Shown piece after piece: positions 25,080 to 34,180 of a DNA stretch of 64,000 nt (positions are counted from its first letter, which is position 1; every line of letters begins with the position of its first letter). Position numbers and translations under genes: made by a program. Under the pieces are notes generated by a model, which saw only the letters and a program-made list of their open reading frames with translations, searched no databases and was not told where the DNA came from. Source of the stretch: CAVVEQ01 sp963802095 (GTDB taxonomy: Bacteria; Chloroflexota; Anaerolineae; Anaerolineales; Anaerolineaceae); the NCBI GenBank assembly GCA_963802095.1, contig CAWDHI010000001.1:372001-436000 (forward strand). The letters are read 5' to 3'.

Positions 25080-26492
25080 ATGACCGAAACCAATAGCGCT
25101 GATTTCCTGGATAAATTTGGTGATTACAAGTACGGATTCAAGGACCCGGAAAATTATGTGTTTAAGTCGCGTAAAGGTTTGGATAAGGAGATCGTACAAA
25201 AGATCTCTGAAATGAAAGGCGAGCCGGAGTGGATGTTAAAATATCGCCTTAAAGCGCTAGATCATTACATTAAGCGGCCGATGCCGAATTGGGGAGCCGA
25301 TCTTTCTGGCCTGGATCTAAACGATATCTACTATTATGTAAAACCTACCGAGGAACAAAGCCAATCTTGGGATGATGTACCAGAGACGATAAAAAACACC
25401 TTCGATAAACTAGGTATCCCTGAAGCCGAGCGAAAATTCCTGGCAGGCGTTGGCGCGCAATATGAATCCGAAATGATCTATCACAATTTGCTGGAACACC
25501 TGGAAAAACAGGGAGTAATTTTTCTTAGTATTGAAGAAGGATTACGGCAGCACCCGGACCTCTTTAAAGAGTATTTCGGCACAGTCATTCCAATTGAAGA
25601 TAATAAATTTGCGGCACTCAATAGCGCGGTATGGTCGGGTGGTTCCTTTGTTTATATCCCCAAAGGTGTAAAAGTTGACCTTCCTCTACAGGCATATTTT
25701 CGATTGAATGTAGCGAATATTGGTCAATTCGAGCGCAGCCTAATAATCGCTGATGAAGGTGCACAGGTACACTATGTCGAAGGTTGCACGGCACCAAAAT
25801 ACACCACCAATTCATTTCATTCCGGTGTGATCGAGATACTCGTCAAACGCGGTGCCAGGGTCCGCTACACCACTATCCAGAATTGGTCCACAAATGTTTA
25901 CAACCTGGTAACCCAGAGAGCGAAGGTTTTTCAGGAAGGTACCATGGAATGGGTGGATTCCAACCTCGGATCAAAAGTAACCATGAAATACCCATCCTGC
26001 TATCTCCTGGAACCTGGCGCGCACGGGGAAATACTTTCCATGGCTTTTGCAGGCGCCGGCCAGATTCAAGATGCTGGCGGCAAGGTGATCCATTTTGCAC
26101 CGCGTACGAGCAGCAAGATAACATCAAAATCGATCAGTAAAAATGGAGGCAGAGCTTCCTATAGGGGTTTATTAAAAGTTTATCCTGGGGCAAAAGGCAG
26201 CAAGTCGAACGTAGTATGCGATGCTCTTCTGTTGGATCCAGCCTCAAGGTCGGACACATATCCAACTATCGAGGTGGACGAGCAGGATGTAACCATCGGT
26301 CATGAAGCTACGGTATCGAGGGTTGGTGAAGAGCAGCTCTTTTACCTGATGAGCAGAGGTCTGACCCAAGAAGATGCCACCACCATGGTCGTTTCGGGTT
26401 TCATTGAGCCGCTGGTAAAAGAATTACCGATGGAATACGCAGTTGAAATGAATAGATTGATCCAACTTCAAATGGCTGGCTCTGTTGGGTAA
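25080..26492 (+). CDS. sufB: Fe-S scaffold protein SufB
   Basis: A 470-residue SufB with AVWSGGSFVYIPKGVKVDLP, the Cys in YVEGCTAPKY, the beta-helix core and the C-terminal GEEQLFYLMSRGL segment. With SufC and SufD it builds [4Fe-4S] clusters from sulfur delivered by SufS-SufU. Length and conserved regions are complete. It is followed by sufD after 13 bases. Confidence 0.96.
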   Translation: MTETNSADFLDKFGDYKYGFKDPENYVFKSRKGLDKEIVQKISEMKGEPEWMLKYRLKALDHYIKRPMPNWGADLSGLDLNDIYYYVKPTEEQSQSWDDVPETIKNTFDKLGIPEAERKFLAGVGAQYESEMIYHNLLEHLEKQGVIFLSIEEGLRQHPDLFKEYFGTVIPIEDNKFAALNSAVWSGGSFVYIPKGVKVDLPLQAYFRLNVANIGQFERSLIIADEGAQVHYVEGCTAPKYTTNSFHSGVIEILVKRGARVRYTTIQNWSTNVYNLVTQRAKVFQEGTMEWVDSNLGSKVTMKYPSCYLLEPGAHGEILSMAFAGAGQIQDAGGKVIHFAPRTSSKITSKSISKNGGRASYRGLLKVYPGAKGSKSNVVCDALLLDPASRSDTYPTIEVDEQDVTIGHEATVSRVGEEQLFYLMSRGLTQEDATTMVVSGFIEPLVKELPMEYAVEMNRLIQLQMAGSVG

Positions 26493-26505
26493 GGTGGGGA
26501 AGAAT

Positions 26506-27843
26506 ATGACAGAAAAGCGAAGGGTGATCATCCGTCCCGGCGAAAAGCCGGTTGAAGAAAAAAAGAAATTCCTTTTTGGAAAGGAATTTCTCCGTAAGGA
26601 GGGATTATCACCCGCAGTCCAGGAATACCGGCAACGTGCCTGGGATGCATACGAACGTTTGGAGTTCCCTGATCAAAATTCCGAATCATGGCGGCGGAGC
26701 AATCTGAGGGATTTTCAACCGGCCTTGTATAAATCTATCTCTGTTCCTGTTGGGAAGGATTTGAAATCCTTGCTCCCAGATAATAATTTGGATGGAATCC
26801 TGGGCAGGATGGAAATTTCCGAGAATGGTTCGGTATGCGTGTTTCAGGAAGGGTTACAGAAGAGCGGGATTGAATTCAGCACGCTTCCTGAAGTGGAGCG
26901 CCTGCAATCCCTCGCGCTGGATGAAATCCTAGGGAAAATCATTGATTCAGCTGAAAATATATTCACTGCCATGGCGGGTTCGTTTGCTCAGTACGGGGCA
27001 TTCGTAAGGGTACCGGGCGGGTTGATTCTGGATCAACCCTTGGTAATAAAAATGAAGGTTGAAGGACAGGGAAAGGCGTTTTTCTCCCACCACTTGATCC
27101 GGATAGGGCAGGGAAGCCAAGCAGTGGTAATCCTTGAAAATCTTGGCGAAACAGGTCATGGCGGCGATTGCTTTCATTCCGGGATCGTCGAAATCATCCT
27201 CGAAGAAGGCGCGAAATTAACCTTTGTAGAACTGCAATCTTTGAACTTGGAAACCTGGAACTTTGGATTTACAAAAGTTCGCTTCGATAAGGGTGCCAAC
27301 CTGGATTGGGTAATTGGCACAACTGGCGGGAAATTTTCCAAGGTTTTTTCCCAGATGCAATTATCTGGGGAAGGCAGCATCGGCAAAGCATCGGGGTTTT
27401 ACTTTGCGGATCGAAGTCAGCTAATCGACCATGAAACCCTCCAGGATCATCTTGCCCCGAACACTACGAGCGATTTATTATTCAAAGGTGCTTTGAAGGA
27501 TGAGAGCAGATCGGTGTGGAGAGGAATGATCCATGTCGCTCCGGAGGCGAAAAAAACTGATGGATACCAGGCGAATCGCAATTTAATCCTCAGTGATGCC
27601 GCGCGAGCCGACTCCATCCCTGGATTGGAGATCCTTACAGATGACGTTCGCTGTACCCATGGTGCAACGGTGGGAAAGATCGACCAGGACCAGATGTTTT
27701 ACCTGGAAAGCAGGGGAATTCCAAAAGCGGAAGCTGAGAAATTGATCGTGGAAGGTTTCTTTGAATCCGTATTAGCGCGCATCCCCCTTATAGAAATCCG
27801 GGAACGATTTAAACAGTTCATCCTGCACAAAATGAACGGATAA
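26506..27843 (+). CDS. sufD: Fe-S assembly protein SufD
   Basis: A 445-residue SufD homologue: a beta-helix protein with EILTDDVRCTHGATVGKID and QMFYLESRGIPKAEAEKL near the end. The N-terminal 40 residues are basic and vary from the family. The start at 26506 has GGTGGGGAAG upstream; an earlier in-frame TTG overlaps sufB. It pairs with SufB on SufC. A likely internal promoter lies just after its stop. Confidence 0.93.
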   Translation: MTEKRRVIIRPGEKPVEEKKKFLFGKEFLRKEGLSPAVQEYRQRAWDAYERLEFPDQNSESWRRSNLRDFQPALYKSISVPVGKDLKSLLPDNNLDGILGRMEISENGSVCVFQEGLQKSGIEFSTLPEVERLQSLALDEILGKIIDSAENIFTAMAGSFAQYGAFVRVPGGLILDQPLVIKMKVEGQGKAFFSHHLIRIGQGSQAVVILENLGETGHGGDCFHSGIVEIILEEGAKLTFVELQSLNLETWNFGFTKVRFDKGANLDWVIGTTGGKFSKVFSQMQLSGEGSIGKASGFYFADRSQLIDHETLQDHLAPNTTSDLLFKGALKDESRSVWRGMIHVAPEAKKTDGYQANRNLILSDAARADSIPGLEILTDDVRCTHGATVGKIDQDQMFYLESRGIPKAEAEKLIVEGFFESVLARIPLIEIRERFKQFILHKMNG

Positions 27844-27857
27844 TTAATCTCCAAAAT

Positions 27858-27886
27858 TTGTTGAGCAAGACCAACCATGCTAAAAT
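27858..27886 (+). promoter_or_regulatory. Candidate internal promoter in the suf operon
   Basis: TTGTTG (27858-27863) and TAAAAT (27881-27886) are 17 bases apart, with an extended TG one base before the -10. It would drive the small unknown gene and sufS-sufU separately from sufCBD. Confidence 0.5.
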
Positions 27887-27924
27887 AATTTTTCACAAAA
27901 TTGATATTTTCGACGGAGAAATCT

Positions 27925-28218
27925 ATGTCAGACGTTTCATTTATGAAAGACCCGGGACCAGAGACCACATTTGATGTGGGGGATACCGTGGAGGTTTATT
28001 GTGACCATGAGAAAGGCAACCTGCGAACGAGGGGATGGTTGAAGGGGATCGTTGTGCAAGTTGACTATAAAATGGTTGCAGTTCAATTCCGCACTAATGT
28101 ATACCTAACCGATGGTTGGATGGTACCCGACCACATCCTTTGGTATCCTCTGAATTCACAACACATTCGATTCCCACAAGTTAAAAACCAGCACCCTCCC
28201 ATGCCAAAAGGGGCATAA
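27925..28218 (+). CDS. Small unknown protein within the suf operon
   Basis: I do not recognise a named family. The 97-residue protein begins at the ATG at 27925 with GGAG nine bases upstream. Its middle, VGDTVEVYCDHEKGNLRTRG followed by WLKGIVVQVDYKMVAVQF, looks like a small SH3/Tudor-type beta barrel, and the tail is Pro/His-rich (NQHPPMPKG). One Cys and several His residues are present. It stands 81 bases after sufD and 22 before sufS, so a role in Fe-S assembly or its control is plausible but not shown. Confidence 0.7.
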   Translation: MSDVSFMKDPGPETTFDVGDTVEVYCDHEKGNLRTRGWLKGIVVQVDYKMVAVQFRTNVYLTDGWMVPDHILWYPLNSQHIRFPQVKNQHPPMPKGA

Positions 28219-28240
28219 TTCAATTTCCAAAAAATTGGCC

Positions 28241-29473
28241 ATGACAACATATAATCCAGAGGTGATCCGAAAGGATTTCCCCATCCTTCAAATCGAAACC
28301 CATCCAGGAAAAAAATTGGTTTACCTGGATTCGACAGCAACCACTCAAAAACCCGTTTCCGTGCTGAAGAGCATGGATGATTATTATCGGACCTCAAACG
28401 CCAATATTCACCGGGGTATTTATTCCATCGCGGAAGAAGCCACTGCAAAATATGAAGGCGCCAGAGAAAAAACAGCCAGGTTCGTTGGGGCCAAAAAAAC
28501 CAGGGAAATCATCTTCACCCGAAATGCGACAGAATCCATCAACCTGGTTGCATATTCCTGGGGTCGGACAAACCTTTCCCGAGACGACCTGGTGATTCTG
28601 ACCGAGATGGAACATCACGCCAACCTGGTACCATGGCAGATGCTTGCAGCCGAGAAGGAAATCCGATTGGAATTCATACCGGTTAGCGATGAAGGCTTGC
28701 TTGACCTGGTGACTTATCACGACCTATTGAAACAAGAACCAAAATTGGTCGCTTTCAGCCATATGTCTAACGTGTTGGGAACGATCACCCCGGCGGAAGA
28801 GATCACAAGATCGGCGCACGACGCAGGAGCCGTGGTTTTGATCGATGGCGCACAATCAGTGCCACATTTCCCAGTAAATATCCAGGATATTGGTGCGGAT
28901 TTCCTGGCTTTTTCAGCGCATAAAATGTGCGGCCCGACTGGTGTTGGTGTACTATTCGGAAAAGAAGAATTTTTAGATGCGATGCCTCCCTTCCAGGGAG
29001 GCGGCGATATGATCAAAAAGGTTCATCTTCGATCATTTGTCCCGAACGATCTCCCCTACAAATTCGAAGCGGGCACACCAGCCATTGCCGAGGTGATTGG
29101 GTTGGGAGCTGCGATTGATTACCTCAATGAATTAGGAATGGAGGTCATCCGGCGACACGAGCAGGAGATGATCAATTACGCTTTGAAAAAACTGGTGGAA
29201 GTGCCTGGTTTGAAAGTCATCGGACCTCAGGCGAATCAAAAAGGTGCTGTTGCTTCTTTTAGTCTACAAGGAGTTCATCCGCACGACGTAGCACAGATCC
29301 TGGACATGGAAGGTATCGCTGTCCGCGCCGGGCACCACTGTGCAATGCCTCTACATGAACGATTTTTCCTGGATGCCACGACTAGAGCTAGTTTTTATAT
29401 ATACAATACACCAGAGGAAGTGGATAAGCTTGTGGAAGGATTAATAAAAGTAAGAAAGGTATTTCGGGTTTGA
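28241..29473 (+). CDS. sufS: Cysteine desulfurase SufS
   Basis: A 410-residue group II cysteine desulfurase. The PLP lysine is in FSAHKMCGPTGVGVL and the persulfide Cys in RAGHHCAMPLHERF. It removes sulfur from cysteine for the SufBCD scaffold. The start at 28241 follows the small upstream gene by 22 bases; no strong ribosome site is visible. SufU follows without a gap, matching the SufS-SufU pairs of Gram-positive-type systems. Confidence 0.95.
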   Translation: MTTYNPEVIRKDFPILQIETHPGKKLVYLDSTATTQKPVSVLKSMDDYYRTSNANIHRGIYSIAEEATAKYEGAREKTARFVGAKKTREIIFTRNATESINLVAYSWGRTNLSRDDLVILTEMEHHANLVPWQMLAAEKEIRLEFIPVSDEGLLDLVTYHDLLKQEPKLVAFSHMSNVLGTITPAEEITRSAHDAGAVVLIDGAQSVPHFPVNIQDIGADFLAFSAHKMCGPTGVGVLFGKEEFLDAMPPFQGGGDMIKKVHLRSFVPNDLPYKFEAGTPAIAEVIGLGAAIDYLNELGMEVIRRHEQEMINYALKKLVEVPGLKVIGPQANQKGAVASFSLQGVHPHDVAQILDMEGIAVRAGHHCAMPLHERFFLDATTRASFYIYNTPEEVDKLVEGLIKVRKVFRV

Positions 29474-29875
29474 ATGGATGATCTTTACAGGGAAGTAATT
29501 ATTGATCGCAGTCAGAATCCAATCTTCAAGGGAAAGCTGGATCCTTGCGACATCACCTTCGAAGACGAAAATCCATTGTGTGGGGATGTAATTAGAGTGG
29601 ACTTGCGTTTAGATGGCAATAACCACATCACAGAAGCTGCCTTCGACGGTCATGGCTGCGCCATCTCGCAAGCTTCTGCGGACTTATTGATGGAATCCAT
29701 CATCGGGAAAGAAATGGAAGAAATCAAGGCACTCTCCAAGCAAGACATCCTTGATAATTTGGGAATTGAACTGGGAGCGGTGAGACTTAAATGCGCACTG
29801 CTGCCATTGAAAGCCTTAAAAGCCGGTGTTTATGGATTAAGCAAATCAAATGATGACCTTTTGGAGGGAGAATAA
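29474..29875 (+). CDS. sufU: SufU sulfur-transfer protein
   Basis: A 133-residue IscU-like fold. Zinc and sulfur ligands are C36 and D38 in PLCGD, C62 in GHGCAIS and C107 in RLKCALLPLKAL. The insert between the second and third cysteine marks SufU rather than IscU. It takes the persulfide from SufS. Its start directly abuts the sufS stop. Confidence 0.94.
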   Translation: MDDLYREVIIDRSQNPIFKGKLDPCDITFEDENPLCGDVIRVDLRLDGNNHITEAAFDGHGCAISQASADLLMESIIGKEMEEIKALSKQDILDNLGIELGAVRLKCALLPLKALKAGVYGLSKSNDDLLEGE

Positions 29876-30208
29876 ATGAACGATCAGGCAGTGGATTTCA
29901 TTCCAGTGGCATCCAAAGCTGAGCTTGGCAAAGGCGAGCGTCTGGTGATCGAGGTGGAGGGAAGCCCCATAATTATTTTCAACGTGGATGATAAGTATTA
30001 CGCTATCGATGGCTTATGCACCCATGATGAGGAGGAACTTTCGGAGGGGCATTTGGATGGTTATGAACTTACCTGTCCGAGACACGGTGGCAGGTTTGAT
30101 ATCAGGGATGGAAGTGTGCTTGCTTTGCCTGCATTCCAGGAAGTGAACACCTATCCAGTCGAGTTACGCGGGGAAGAAATTTTGATCGGCCTGCCAAAAG
30201 CAGGATAA
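29876..30208 (+). CDS. Rieske-type [2Fe-2S] ferredoxin
   Basis: A 110-residue small Rieske protein. The ligands are C48/H50 in GLCTHDEEELSEG and C67/H70 in LTCPRHGGRFDI. Such ferredoxins often close suf operons, where they may supply electrons for cluster assembly; they also serve dioxygenases, but none is present here. It directly abuts sufU, so co-translation is likely. Confidence 0.92.
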   Translation: MNDQAVDFIPVASKAELGKGERLVIEVEGSPIIIFNVDDKYYAIDGLCTHDEEELSEGHLDGYELTCPRHGGRFDIRDGSVLALPAFQEVNTYPVELRGEEILIGLPKAG

Positions 30209-30219
30209 TTTATTCCAAT

Positions 30220-30879
30220 TCAATTATTGTTGGTAATAGAATCAAACGAGCCGATGATCCGGAGAGTTTCAAATCCTTCGGCGTATGGACGTTGCGCGAT
30301 TACTCCATTGCGAACCAGGATTGCCCTGGTCGCCTCAGGATCGAAATAATATTTATTTCGATAGGTTTTATATTCCGCCAAAGCTTTGATCTTTATTTCC
30401 ACATCTTCCTTGCAGACTTCGACCAAAAAATTTGGAAAGAAACCGTAACTCGACCGAATCACATCAAAACCAAAGACAGAGGTACCGCGGAACGCGCGCA
30501 GTACTTCATCGGTTACTGTCGCATGATCCTGGTGAATATCCGCTTTGGTATGCGTAAAAACAATATCAGGTTTTTGCGTCTGATTAAAACGGATCAGGTA
30601 CTCAAGGATCTCCTGACGCTGTTCCGGAAATCGGCGCGTTTCAAAGGTGCCAATAATGGAATGTTCATCATCGACCCCCAAAACGCGCATACTTCTTTTA
30701 CATTCGGATAAAACATTTAGCAATTCGGGGTTCTTTTGATTATCGGAAAGGGTAAGGCAATAGACTTCCGTCAGTTTTGCGATGTGGGCGATCAGGGCTC
30801 CGGCGCCAATTTCAATATCATCGGGGTGCGCTCCAATAAAGCACACCCTGCGTCCATGAAAAATCATGTCGTTATTCAT
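30220..30879 (-). CDS. PIG-L/LmbE-family deacetylase
   Basis: A 219-residue metal-dependent deacetylase. The zinc motif GAHPDDIEIG (H18, D20, D21) and the second-His region HQDHATVTDEVLRAF are typical. Members remove acetyl from GlcNAc-type sugars or related conjugates. It overlaps the preceding methyltransferase by one base; AGGAAAC precedes the ATG. The pair suggests sugar or cofactor tailoring; the substrate is unknown. Confidence 0.85.
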   Translation of the reverse strand: MNNDMIFHGRRVCFIGAHPDDIEIGAGALIAHIAKLTEVYCLTLSDNQKNPELLNVLSECKRSMRVLGVDDEHSIIGTFETRRFPEQRQEILEYLIRFNQTQKPDIVFTHTKADIHQDHATVTDEVLRAFRGTSVFGFDVIRSSYGFFPNFLVEVCKEDVEIKIKALAEYKTYRNKYYFDPEATRAILVRNGVIAQRPYAEGFETLRIIGSFDSITNNN

Positions 30880-31685
30880 TATTGTTTCCTGGTTGCCAGG
30901 AATCCGCCCACTACCTTTGTCATGACCAGTTTTCCGTCCTTCTGGAGTCTTTTCTCCGCGACAACCCTGATCTGATCCATCACCACTTCAAAGGACTCCT
31001 TCCCGCTGAAAAGATCCCCCCATAACTTTCGGTCTTCAGAAAGGGATGCCCGGGTGTAGGCGAGGAAGGGATCAACTTCGTTAAAAGTAAGAGGATTTTC
31101 AAAAATATGGACATCCACTTTTGAAAATAGCGTTTTTATTGTTCCCAGAAATTCAGTACTGTAACGGGAACTACCTGGCATCGGCGGTATAGGTTTTCCA
31201 GTGGCTTCTTTAATTATGTCGTAGAATAGTTGTTTGTTTTCAGGCATCGGTCCAGTTGTAAACAACCTGCCACCATTTCGTAGAACGCGATGCATCTCTC
31301 CGATGGTGAATGGAACATCCAGGGCATAATAAATAGCAAAGCAGCAGGAAACAAAATCGAATATCTCTGAAGGGAATTCGAATTTTTTGTTGAAATCCAG
31401 CTCGATAAAATTGATTCCGGTTTTACTGGCTGCATTTTGTTCCCGAGACTGGTTCAGCAATCCCTCGCTGACATCGCCACCGGTGATCTCCGCTACTCCA
31501 TTCAGGTTCTTGTGGTAGGAAAAGCATTGTTTACCAGCCCCGCATCCAACATCCAGAATTCTCATGCCGGGTTGAAGCTTGATAAGATCGATCATCCAGC
31601 TATCAATATCGCGACCGCCGTATTTGGAATGGATATCAATCCGGGTGGCAAGATCGCTGGTGGTTTCCTGATAGTTGATTTTCAT
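30879..31685 (-). CDS. SAM-dependent class I methyltransferase
   Basis: A 268-residue methyltransferase with motif I RILDVGCGAGKQC, then GGDVSEGL, FDFVSCCFAIYY and the EMHRVLRNGGRLF strand. The family is broad and the substrate cannot be read. It lies 76 bases after hypE with no strong terminator in between and is coupled to the LmbE gene. Confidence 0.8.
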   Translation of the reverse strand: MKINYQETTSDLATRIDIHSKYGGRDIDSWMIDLIKLQPGMRILDVGCGAGKQCFSYHKNLNGVAEITGGDVSEGLLNQSREQNAASKTGINFIELDFNKKFEFPSEIFDFVSCCFAIYYALDVPFTIGEMHRVLRNGGRLFTTGPMPENKQLFYDIIKEATGKPIPPMPGSSRYSTEFLGTIKTLFSKVDVHIFENPLTFNEVDPFLAYTRASLSEDRKLWGDLFSGKESFEVVMDQIRVVAEKRLQKDGKLVMTKVVGGFLATRKQ

Positions 31686-31761
31686 GGTTCCTCTGGTGGT
31701 TTTTTAGCAAGTATATTGGCTTAATCCCGAATGTCAAGGCAGTCTGGGTTATTTCTGAAAC

Positions 31762-32826
31762 TCAGCAGATTCTTGGCAGCATCTCCCCCGAAAGCGTATC
31801 CAGTATACGGGTCCCTCCGATGAGCGTTTTTAATAAAACCCGGGGATTGACCTTCTCTGAAATGGACCCGATAAGGGCTGAGTTCCTACCGAAAGGATGC
31901 TTCCAAAGTGCATCCAATGCGTTTTGAACCTGATCCGAAGGAAGAATGATCACCAGTTTCCCTTCGTTCGCCACATAAAGGGGATCAAACCCCAGCATCT
32001 CGCAACAGGTTTTTACCGGCCTGGTAATAGGAATGGTTTTTTCATCAAGAATGATCTCGCAATTGCTTTGCAGGGCGATCTCGTTTAGCGTCGTTGCCAA
32101 GCCGCCTCTGGTCGGGTCGCGAAGAACGTGAACCCCGGGAGCAGCTTCAAGAAGTTCCGCGACCAAACCATTCAATGGACAAACATCCGAATGGATATCG
32201 GATTCGAGAGCCAGCTCACCACGGGCGGACAATACTGCCATTCCGTGATCGGCCACCGTGCCGGATATCAGGACCGAATCACCTGGGCGGGCATTTCCCC
32301 CGTGGATACTTAAATTCACCGGTTTCCATCCTATTCCTGTGGTGTTTATATACAACCCGTCACAGCGACCTTTTTCAACAACCTTCGTATCGCCGGAAAT
32401 AATTTTTACTCCTGATTCTTCACAAGCTACCCTCATGGAATCAACCACACACCGAAGCGTTTCGATTGAAAGACCTTCTTCCAAAATAAACCCGGCTGTC
32501 AGAAATTGGGGATTTGCCCCGGAAACGGCGATATCATTGACCGTTCCGCAAACTGCCAGGCGGCCGATATCTCCACCGGGGAAAAACAGTGGAGAGACAA
32601 CATGATTGTCGGTTGTGATGACCAGTTCACCACTTTGTGGAGGCAGGGCAGCAAAATCGTTGCCCGCGTCGAGGAACGGATTGTAGAAAAGGGGTTTAAA
32701 TACCTGGTTTATCAAATCCCGGGTCATTCTGCCACCGCTGCCGTGCCCCATTACAATTTGGGCATCGTGCGGAAGCGGGACCGGGCAGGACGCTGTCATA
32801 AAAGAAGGAGTATCGTAAGAATCCAT
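31762..32826 (-). CDS. hypE: Hydrogenase maturation factor HypE
   Basis: A 354-residue HypE that makes the thiocyanate-to-cyanide ligand for the NiFe site. The ATP site VMGHGSGGRMTRDLI, GTVNDIAVSGA and the C-terminal PRIC motif, whose Cys takes the carbamoyl group from HypF, are all intact. It is the last hyp gene of the operon, six bases after hypD. Confidence 0.95.
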   Translation of the reverse strand: MDSYDTPSFMTASCPVPLPHDAQIVMGHGSGGRMTRDLINQVFKPLFYNPFLDAGNDFAALPPQSGELVITTDNHVVSPLFFPGGDIGRLAVCGTVNDIAVSGANPQFLTAGFILEEGLSIETLRCVVDSMRVACEESGVKIISGDTKVVEKGRCDGLYINTTGIGWKPVNLSIHGGNARPGDSVLISGTVADHGMAVLSARGELALESDIHSDVCPLNGLVAELLEAAPGVHVLRDPTRGGLATTLNEIALQSNCEIILDEKTIPITRPVKTCCEMLGFDPLYVANEGKLVIILPSDQVQNALDALWKHPFGRNSALIGSISEKVNPRVLLKTLIGGTRILDTLSGEMLPRIC

Positions 32827-32832
32827 CTTCTT

Positions 32833-33930
32833 TTAAAATCCTCCGGTTGCCGAGTAGCGGTAGTAGGCTGAGCAGGCACCTTCGGAGGAAACCATTGGCG
32901 CTCCGAGCGGACGGGTGGGAACGCAGAGAACCCGAAATGCCGGGCACTGGTTTGGTTTCTTAATCCCGCGAAGGATTTCTCCAGCGATACACACTTCCGA
33001 TTCGTGGACCACGATTGAAGCTATATCAAAACGTGTCTCAGCATTGAATTCATCGTATTCATGCCGCAATCCCCAGCCACTGAGCGGAATCAAACCGATC
33101 CCACGCCAATTACGGTCAACAGGCGCGTAAATCTGATTTATCATTTGCTGGGCAGGGAGATTCCCTTTTTCAGTTACGACCCTCTCATAGGCATTTTCAA
33201 CAAAGTGTTGTGATTTTTCCAGTTGTTTTACGCATTGCGTGATCCCTCGGACGAGATCAAGGGGTTCGAACCCGGTTATGACGATTGGGATTTGATATTT
33301 CGCCGCGATCGGGTGGTATTCCCAATAACCCATGACAGAACAAACGTGTCCAGCAGCCAGGAAACCCTGCACTCGGTTATCCGGGGAAGAGAGGATTGTT
33401 TCCATGGCAGGCGGAACACAAACCTGGGATACCAGGATCGAGTAATTCTTCAAACCCAGATTCTTAGCCTGGATCACTGAAGCGGCATTTACCGGCGCAG
33501 TTGTCTCAAATCCGATCGCAAAAAACACGACCTCCTTACTGGGATTTTCCTGGGCGATTTTTACCGCATCGAGAGGGGAATACACAACCCGAACGTTACC
33601 GCTTCTAGCCCGAACTGAAAAGAGGTCTTCATTGGAACCAGGGACCCGGAGCATATCTCCGAATGAGCAGAATATAACCTCAGGTCTGGAGGCGATGGCA
33701 ATTGACTTATCCACCAGCTCCAACGGCGTAACGCAAACCGGGCAGCCAGGCCCATGTACCAATTCCAACCCTTCGGGCAAGAGCTGATCCAGGCCGTATT
33801 GCATGATCGCATGGGTTTGACCACCGCAAATTTCCATGATGACCCAAGGATGGGTCATGACGCTGCGTAATTCCATCAGCGCATTTCTGACGAGTTTTGA
33901 GTCGCGAAAATCATCCAGGGAGAGGCTCAT
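32833..33930 (-). CDS. hypD: Hydrogenase maturation factor HypD
   Basis: A 365-residue Fe-S protein that assembles the Fe(CN)2CO unit with HypC. EICGGQTHAIMQYG, VHGPGCPVCVTP and EVIFCSFGDMLRVPG are diagnostic, and the C-terminal cysteines (CPAFRVLCV, GACSAYYRYS) fit the [4Fe-4S] site. Its start lies within the end of hypC, overlapping by 20 bases, so the two partners are translated together. Confidence 0.95.
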   Translation of the reverse strand: MSLSLDDFRDSKLVRNALMELRSVMTHPWVIMEICGGQTHAIMQYGLDQLLPEGLELVHGPGCPVCVTPLELVDKSIAIASRPEVIFCSFGDMLRVPGSNEDLFSVRARSGNVRVVYSPLDAVKIAQENPSKEVVFFAIGFETTAPVNAASVIQAKNLGLKNYSILVSQVCVPPAMETILSSPDNRVQGFLAAGHVCSVMGYWEYHPIAAKYQIPIVITGFEPLDLVRGITQCVKQLEKSQHFVENAYERVVTEKGNLPAQQMINQIYAPVDRNWRGIGLIPLSGWGLRHEYDEFNAETRFDIASIVVHESEVCIAGEILRGIKKPNQCPAFRVLCVPTRPLGAPMVSSEGACSAYYRYSATGGF

Positions 33931-34177
33931 TCAGCTCCGATTCTGCATCTGCCAGGGCATCCATCTGACGAAAAATCTCCAATGTCTCCAGGGCTTCCTG
34001 TTCGCTCAATACATTGAGCGCAAAGCCAGCATGTACAATGACATATTCACCCAGGGTTGCATCCGGGACGGCTTCAAGGCAGGTTTCGCGCGTCACACCG
34101 CCGAAATCAACCTTTGCCATCCGCATACCGTTATATGAATAGATTTCAATAATTTTTCCGGGAATAGCCAAACACAT
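33911..34177 (-). CDS. hypC: Hydrogenase maturation chaperone HypC
   Basis: An 88-residue HypC/HupF chaperone that begins MCLAIPGKIIEI; the Cys after the start Met carries the Fe unit to the large subunit. It is four bases after hypF and overlaps hypD by 20 bases. Confidence 0.93.
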   Translation of the reverse strand: MCLAIPGKIIEIYSYNGMRMAKVDFGGVTRETCLEAVPDATLGEYVIVHAGFALNVLSEQEALETLEIFRQMDALADAESELNEPLPG

Positions 34178-34180
34178 TTT

